From positions 124,001 through 188,000 of the forward strand of contig NZ_KB907502.1 of assembly GCF_000382065.1 (NCBI RefSeq): a stretch of DNA of 64,000 nucleotides. Reading direction: 5' to 3'. Within the stretch, counting starts at the first letter, position 1. Each line of letters begins with the position of its first letter. The notes under the pieces are model-generated. The model ran no database searches. It had not been told where the DNA came from and saw only the letters and a list, made by a program, of their open reading frames with translations. This DNA is from Stenotrophomonas hibiscicola ATCC 19867. Its GTDB lineage: Bacteria > Pseudomonadota > Gammaproteobacteria > Xanthomonadales > Xanthomonadaceae. Shown here one piece after another: positions 57,736 through 64,000 of this stretch. The position numbers and the translations under genes are program-made.

Positions 57736-58611
57736 ATGACCGATTCCGCCCCCCAGCATCCTGCCCGCATCCTTGATGGCCGCCGCATCGCCGAGGACCT
57801 GCTCGACAGCCTGAAGGTGCGCGTCGACGCCCGCGTGGCCGCCGGCGGCAGCCGCCCGGGCCTGGCCGTGGTGCTGGTCGGTGGCGACCCGGCCTCGACC
57901 GTGTACGTGCGCAACAAGCGCCGTGCCGCCGAGAAGGTCGGCATCGAGGCGCATGACTACGATCTGCCGGCCGGTACCACCGAGGCCGAGCTGCTCGACC
58001 TCATCGACCAGCTCAACGCCGATCCGAAGATCAACGGCATCCTGATCCAGCTGCCGCTGCCGGGCATCCCCGACGCGCGCCGCCTGATCCAGCGCATTGA
58101 CCCGCGCAAGGACGTGGACGGTTTCCACCCGGAAAACGTCGGCCACCTGGCCCTGCGCGAGTTCGGCCTGCGCCCGTGCACCCCGCGCGGCATCACCACG
58201 CTGCTGGGCCACACCGACCAGCCGGTGCGCGGCCGCAATGCCACCATCGTGGGCGTGAGCAACCACGTCGGCCGCCCGATGGGCCTGGAGCTGCTGATTG
58301 CCGGCTGCACCGTGACCAGCTGCCACAAGTTCACCCCCAAGGGCGTGCTGGAACAGGCCGTGCGCAACGCCGACATCCTGGTGGTGGCGGTGGGCCGCCC
58401 CGGCATCGTGCCGGGTGAGTGGGTGAAGCCGGGCGCGGTGGTGATCGACGTCGGTATCAATCGCCTGGACGACGGCCGCCTGGTGGGCGACGTGGGGTTT
58501 GAAGCGGCCGCCCAGCGGGCGAGCTGGATCACCCCGGTGCCGGGCGGCGTGGGACCGATGACCGTGGCCACGTTGATGCAGAACACCCTGGAAGCGGCGG
58601 AAGCCTCCTGA
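57736..58611 (+). CDS. folD: Methylenetetrahydrofolate dehydrogenase/cyclohydrolase
   Basis: 291 residues. Interconverts methylene- and formyl-tetrahydrofolate with NADP. Signatures: [15 protein letters not shown] (catalytic Lys), [22 protein letters not shown], and [14 protein letters not shown] for NADP. A GACAAT box lies at 57699-57704; the ATG has no clear Shine-Dalgarno. Confidence 0.95.
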   Translation: MTDSAPQHPARILDGRRIAEDLLDSLKVRVDARVAAGGSRPGLAVVLVGGDPASTVYVRNKRRAAEKVGIEAHDYDLPAGTTEAELLDLIDQLNADPKINGILIQLPLPGIPDARRLIQRIDPRKDVDGFHPENVGHLALREFGLRPCTPRGITTLLGHTDQPVRGRNATIVGVSNHVGRPMGLELLIAGCTVTSCHKFTPKGVLEQAVRNADILVVAVGRPGIVPGEWVKPGAVVIDVGINRLDDGRLVGDVGFEAAAQRASWITPVPGGVGPMTVATLMQNTLEAAEAS

Positions 58612-60528
<1,917 letters not shown>

Positions 60529-60529
<1 letters not shown>

Positions 60530-61098
60530 TGCGCTTGCGAACTGCTCTTGCGATTACGGGCAGCCTGCTGATGGCAGGCTGTTCGTTGTCCGAACCGCCG
60601 CCGCGCTCCGGGTCTCCGGGCGCGGCGGTTTCGCAATTGCAGGCCGTGCAGGCGTGCCAGAACGCGTTCTCGCTGCCGAAGGGCTGGCAGGTGCAGGCCG
60701 CTGGCGAGCAGCGCTGGCTGCTGAAAGGCACCGGCGAGCGCCCGCTGCAGGTCACCGTGCAATGCATTACCGAGCTGCTGCACGGGCCGGATGATCCGGT
60801 GCTGACACCGGTACTGGGCGCACTGGAGCCTGCACGGATGAGCGTGCAATGGGCGTCCTGGGGCGCCTCGATGGCGGCGCTGCAACGGCGCATCGTGCCC
60901 GGCACCGAAGTGCAGGAAATCGCCGAGCTGCCGCGCGCCGACCGCGCCAACCCCGCCGCACCGCACGGCCTGCTGATGCTGCGCTGGGACGAGGAAGACA
61001 CCTCACATATTCAACAACGCGAGGCGTTCATCGCCACGCTGACGCAGAGCCTTGAAGCGCCGGGCGCTGCGAAAAACACCACTGGAACGGCACCATGA
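60529..61098 (+). CDS. Predicted lipoprotein of unknown function between guaB and guaA
   Basis: 189 residues with a lipoprotein signal peptide ending in LLMAGC (lipobox, Cys18). The mature part has no motif I recognise. It overlaps the guaB stop (TGATG) and the guaA start (ATGA), so it is translated from the gua transcript. Function unknown; conservation in this position would suggest a link to the operon. Confidence 0.72.
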
Positions 61099-62660
61099 CC
61101 AATATCCATAACGACAAGATCCTCATCCTCGATTTCGGCGCGCAGTACACGCAGCTGATCGCCCGCCGCATCCGCGAGCTGGGCGTCTACTGCGAAATCT
61201 GGGCGTGGGACCACAACCCGGCCGAGATCGCCGCGTTTGGCGCCAAGGGCATCATCCTGTCCGGTGGCCCGGAATCGACCACGCTGCCCGGTGCCCCGGC
61301 CGCGCCGCAGGAAGTGTTCGACAGCGGCCTGCCGATCTTCGGCATCTGCTACGGCATGCAGACCCTGGCCGCGCAGCTGGGCGGTGCCACCGAAGCGGCG
61401 GACCAGCGCGAATTCGGCCACGCCGAAGTGAACGTGATCAACCCCGATGCGCTGTTCAAGGGCCTGAGCGACCACGGCGGCGAGCCGAAGCTGAATGTCT
61501 GGATGAGCCACGGCGACCACGTCTCCGTTGCGCCGCCGGGCTTCACCATCACCGCCACCACCGACCGCATTCCGGTGGCCGCCATGGCCAACGAAGAAAA
61601 GCGCTGGTACGGCGTGCAGTTCCACCCGGAAGTGACCCACACCCTGCAGGGCCAGGCGCTGCTGCGCCGCTTCGTGGTGGATGTGTGCGGCTGCCAGACC
61701 CTGTGGACCGCCGCCAACATCATCGACGACCAGATCGCCCGCGTGCGCGAACAGGTGGGCGATGACGAAGTGATCCTGGGCCTGTCCGGCGGCGTCGATT
61801 CGTCCGTGGTGGCCGCACTGCTGCACAAGGCCATCGGCGAGAAGCTGACCTGCGTGTTCGTGGATACCGGCCTGCTGCGCTGGCAGGAAGGCGACCAGGT
61901 GATGGCGATGTTCGCCGAGCACATGGGCGTGAAGGTGGTGCGCGTGAACGCCGCCGACCGTTACTTCGCCGCGCTGGAAGGCGTGAGCGACCCGGAAGCC
62001 AAGCGCAAGATCATCGGCAACCTGTTCGTTGAGATCTTCGATGAAGAGTCGAGCAAGCTGAAGAACGCCAAGTGGCTGGCGCAGGGCACCATCTACCCGG
62101 ACGTGATCGAGTCGGCCGGCAGCAAGACCGGCAAGGCGCATGTGATCAAGAGCCACCACAACGTGGGCGGCCTTCCGGAGCACATGAAGCTGGGCCTGGT
62201 GGAGCCGCTGCGCGAGCTGTTCAAGGACGAAGTGCGTCGCCTGGGCGTTGAGCTGGGCCTGCCGCGCACCATGGTCTACCGCCATCCGTTCCCGGGCCCG
62301 GGCCTGGGCGTGCGTATCCTGGGTGAAGTGAAGCGCGAATACGCCGAACTGCTGGCCAAGGCCGATGCCATCTTCATTGATGAGCTGCGCAAGGCCGACC
62401 TGTACGACAAGACCAGCCAGGCGTTTGCTGTGTTCCTGCCGGTGAAGTCGGTGGGCGTGGTGGGTGATGCGCGGGCTTATGAGTGGGTGATTGCGCTGCG
62501 TGCGGTGGAGACGATCGACTTCATGACGGCGCATTGGGCGCATCTGCCGTATGAGTTCCTGGGGACGGTGAGCAACCGGATCATCAATGAATTGCGGGGG
62601 GTGTCGCGGGTGGTTTATGACATCTCCGGGAAGCCGCCGGCGACCATTGAGTGGGAATGA
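61095..62660 (+). CDS. guaA: GMP synthase (glutamine-hydrolysing)
   Basis: 521 residues. Class I glutamine amidotransferase domain with Cys85 (GICYGMQ) and His/Glu (FHPEVTHT), then the ATP-pyrophosphatase domain ([14 protein letters not shown]) and C-terminal dimerisation domain ending in [10 protein letters not shown]. The 3' end is intact although it borders a compositional change. Confidence 0.97.
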   Translation: MTNIHNDKILILDFGAQYTQLIARRIRELGVYCEIWAWDHNPAEIAAFGAKGIILSGGPESTTLPGAPAAPQEVFDSGLPIFGICYGMQTLAAQLGGATEAADQREFGHAEVNVINPDALFKGLSDHGGEPKLNVWMSHGDHVSVAPPGFTITATTDRIPVAAMANEEKRWYGVQFHPEVTHTLQGQALLRRFVVDVCGCQTLWTAANIIDDQIARVREQVGDDEVILGLSGGVDSSVVAALLHKAIGEKLTCVFVDTGLLRWQEGDQVMAMFAEHMGVKVVRVNAADRYFAALEGVSDPEAKRKIIGNLFVEIFDEESSKLKNAKWLAQGTIYPDVIESAGSKTGKAHVIKSHHNVGGLPEHMKLGLVEPLRELFKDEVRRLGVELGLPRTMVYRHPFPGPGLGVRILGEVKREYAELLAKADAIFIDELRKADLYDKTSQAFAVFLPVKSVGVVGDARAYEWVIALRAVETIDFMTAHWAHLPYEFLGTVSNRIINELRGVSRVVYDISGKPPATIEWE

Positions 62661-62673
62661 GTTGAAAGAATGA

Positions 62674-62697
62674 GGGCGCCGAGAGGCGCCCTTTTTT
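62674..62697 (+). terminator. Rho-independent terminator after guaA
   Basis: GGGCGCC-GAGA-GGCGCCC and six T residues, 14 bases after the guaA stop. Confidence 0.92.
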
Positions 62698-62740
62698 CGC
62701 CTGAGATCGCCGCTGTTCGCCGCTAAATGCGAGCGATTGA

Positions 62741-62784
62741 TACAATGCTGGCGAGAGGATCCCTCCGCTGTTCAGAGGGTTTTT
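62741..62784 (+). other. Promoter-like box followed by a terminator-like hairpin before hsdR
   Basis: TACAAT at 62741-62746, then CCCTC-n9-GAGGG with five T residues at 62761-62784, 29 bases before the hsdR start. Could be a short RNA, an attenuator of hsdR, or coincidence. Confidence 0.4.
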
Positions 62785-62813
62785 GCTGGGCTTTGGATAA
62801 CTTGGGGAAGGGA

Positions 62814-64000
62814 ATGAATAGGACCGAAGCACAGACGCGAGCCGACATTATCGACCAGCAACTCGCGCTATCAGGCTGGAACGTCAAAGACCCGACTCAG
62901 GTTATCGAAGAATTCGACATCCTCACTGCGTTAGCAGAGGGTGTGGCCGAACCACGTACCCCGTATCAGGGTCATCAGTTCAGCGATTACGTCCTGCTGG
63001 GGAAAGACGGGAAGCCACTAGCCGTGATCGAGGCCAAAAAAACCCTCCGAGATGCCGCTCTTGGTCGTGAGCAAGCCAAGCAGTACTGTTACAACATTCA
63101 GAAGCAACTGGGTAGCGAACTGCCATTCTGCTTCTACACCAACGGCCTCGAAACCTTTTTCTGGGATCTGGAGAATGCACCCCCCCGCAAGGTTGCTGGC
63201 TTCCCCACCCGCGACGATCTCGAACGCTTAGCCTACGTCCGTCGCAATCGCAAGCCGCTGACGCATGAATTCATCAACACTTCGATTGCCGGACGTGATT
63301 ACCAGATTCGCGCGATACGCTCGGTGCTCGAAGGCATTGAACAGAAGAAGCGCGATTTCCTGCTGGTGATGGCCACCGGCACCGGCAAGACCCGCACCTG
63401 CATCGCCATGGTCGATGCCTTGATGCGGGCTGGTCATGCAGAAAAAGTGCTGTTCCTCGTGGACCGTATAGCGTTGCGTGAACAGGCACTGGCCGCCTTC
63501 AAGGAGCACATGCCCAACGAGCCGCGCTGGCCCAATGTAGGTGAAAAGCTGATCGCGACGGATCGTCGTGTGTATGTTGCAACCTACCCGACGATGCTCA
63601 ACATTATTCGGGATGACGCACAGCACCTGTCGCCGCACTTCTTCGATTTTATCGTCGTCGATGAAAGCCATCGCTCCATCTACAACACCTTTGGCGAAGT
63701 GCTGGACTACTTCAAGACCATCACACTGGGCCTCACGGCCACGCCGACCGACATCATCGACCACAACACCTTCCAGCTTTTTCATTGCGAAGATGGCATT
63801 CCCACGTTTGCCTACACCTATGAAGAAGCTGTGAACAATGTGCCACCCTACCTTTGCAACTTCCAGGTCATGAAGATTCAGACCAAGTTCCAGATGGAGG
63901 GCATCAGCAAGCGCACCATTTCACTGGAAGACCAGAAGAAGCTGATCCTCCAGGGCAAGGAGGTTGAAGACATCAACTTCGAGGGCACTCAGCTTGAAAA
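62814..64000 (+). CDS. hsdR: Type I restriction endonuclease subunit R (HsdR), 5' part
   Basis: The frame is open from ATG 62814 to the window end (395 residues; the stop is outside). The N-terminal PD-(D/E)xK nuclease motif is Asp58...Glu73-Ala-Lys75 (VIEAKK). A superfamily 2 helicase follows: Walker A ATGTGKT (187-193), FLVDRIALREQA, DESH (283-286) and LTATP (307-311). This layout, with the nuclease domain first and then the DEAD-type motor, is that of HsdR of the EcoEI-like group. RBS GGAAGGGA is just upstream. Base composition is visibly lower in G+C than upstream genes. hsdM/hsdS are expected beyond the right edge. Confidence 0.9.
   Translation, partial: MNRTEAQTRADIIDQQLALSGWNVKDPTQVIEEFDILTALAEGVAEPRTPYQGHQFSDYVLLGKDGKPLAVIEAKKTLRDAALGREQAKQYCYNIQKQLGSELPFCFYTNGLETFFWDLENAPPRKVAGFPTRDDLERLAYVRRNRKPLTHEFINTSIAGRDYQIRAIRSVLEGIEQKKRDFLLVMATGTGKTRTCIAMVDALMRAGHAEKVLFLVDRIALREQALAAFKEHMPNEPRWPNVGEKLIATDRRVYVATYPTMLNIIRDDAQHLSPHFFDFIVVDESHRSIYNTFGEVLDYFKTITLGLTATPTDIIDHNTFQLFHCEDGIPTFAYTYEEAVNNVPPYLCNFQVMKIQTKFQMEGISKRTISLEDQKKLILQGKEVEDINFEGTQLE

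Overview
The window is GC-rich, densely coded chromosomal DNA from a Xanthomonadaceae gammaproteobacterium, most likely Stenotrophomonas (S. maltophilia complex). Two things suggest this. Nearly every larger intergenic gap carries short palindromes with a terminal GTAG tetranucleotide, often in head-to-head or tail-to-tail pairs; this is the signature of the SMAG repeats known from S. maltophilia. The core gene neighbourhoods (cmk-rpsA-ihfB-lapAB, ndk-rlmN-pilF-rodZ-yfgM-bamB-der, guaB-guaA) are also gammaproteobacterial. No tRNA, rRNA, CRISPR array, insertion sequence or prophage was recognised.

Bases 1-13208 hold a nearly complete quinate/shikimate-to-protocatechuate-to-beta-ketoadipate pathway. 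It contains an OprB-type porin (cut by the left edge), a secreted type I 3-dehydroquinate dehydratase, a PcaK-like transporter, pcaIJF, pcaHG, pcaB, pcaD and pcaC. On the other strand are an IclR-family regulator and a membrane-bound PQQ-dependent dehydrogenase, probably for quinate. The same GCGATTATCG-containing operator lies upstream of pcaI and of the dehydrogenase, so both promoters are probably read by the IclR protein. 3-Dehydroshikimate dehydratase is not in the window.

Bases 13209-33940 are mixed housekeeping and envelope genes: apt, dbpA, a yeiH-type transporter with a divergent LysR regulator, the ABC-F ATPase uup, two small c-type cytochromes, an efflux operon with one adaptor lipoprotein and two different RND pumps, a TraB-family membrane protein, a GNAT acetyltransferase, the agmatine-to-putrescine genes aguB and aguA, a small secreted protein, and a zinc-independent L36 ribosomal protein.

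Bases 33938-42224 run cmk-rpsA-ihfB-lapA-lapB followed by surface-polysaccharide genes (a WecA/WbpL-like sugar-phosphate transferase, a WbpM-like dehydratase, galU). Bases 42225-42774 are a gene-free block of structured repeats and a terminator. Bases 42775-47123 are a beta-oxidation operon (fadA, a FadN-like bifunctional enzyme, a PsrA-like TetR repressor with its own operator).

Bases 47470-54099 are ndk-rlmN-pilF-rodZ-yfgM-bamB-der. Then come a rhodanese-MoeB fusion, a Kef-type K+/H+ antiporter, folD, and guaB-lipoprotein-guaA. About 150 bases after guaA the base composition drops and a type I restriction HsdR gene starts and runs off the right end; this is probably the edge of an acquired island.

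Besides SMAGs, two further repeat families stand out: a 39-base palindrome (three copies) whose arms change in a compensatory way, and a larger multi-hairpin element (three copies) with a conserved GGGTTTACGGCGTGTCC end. These are the least explained features in the window.
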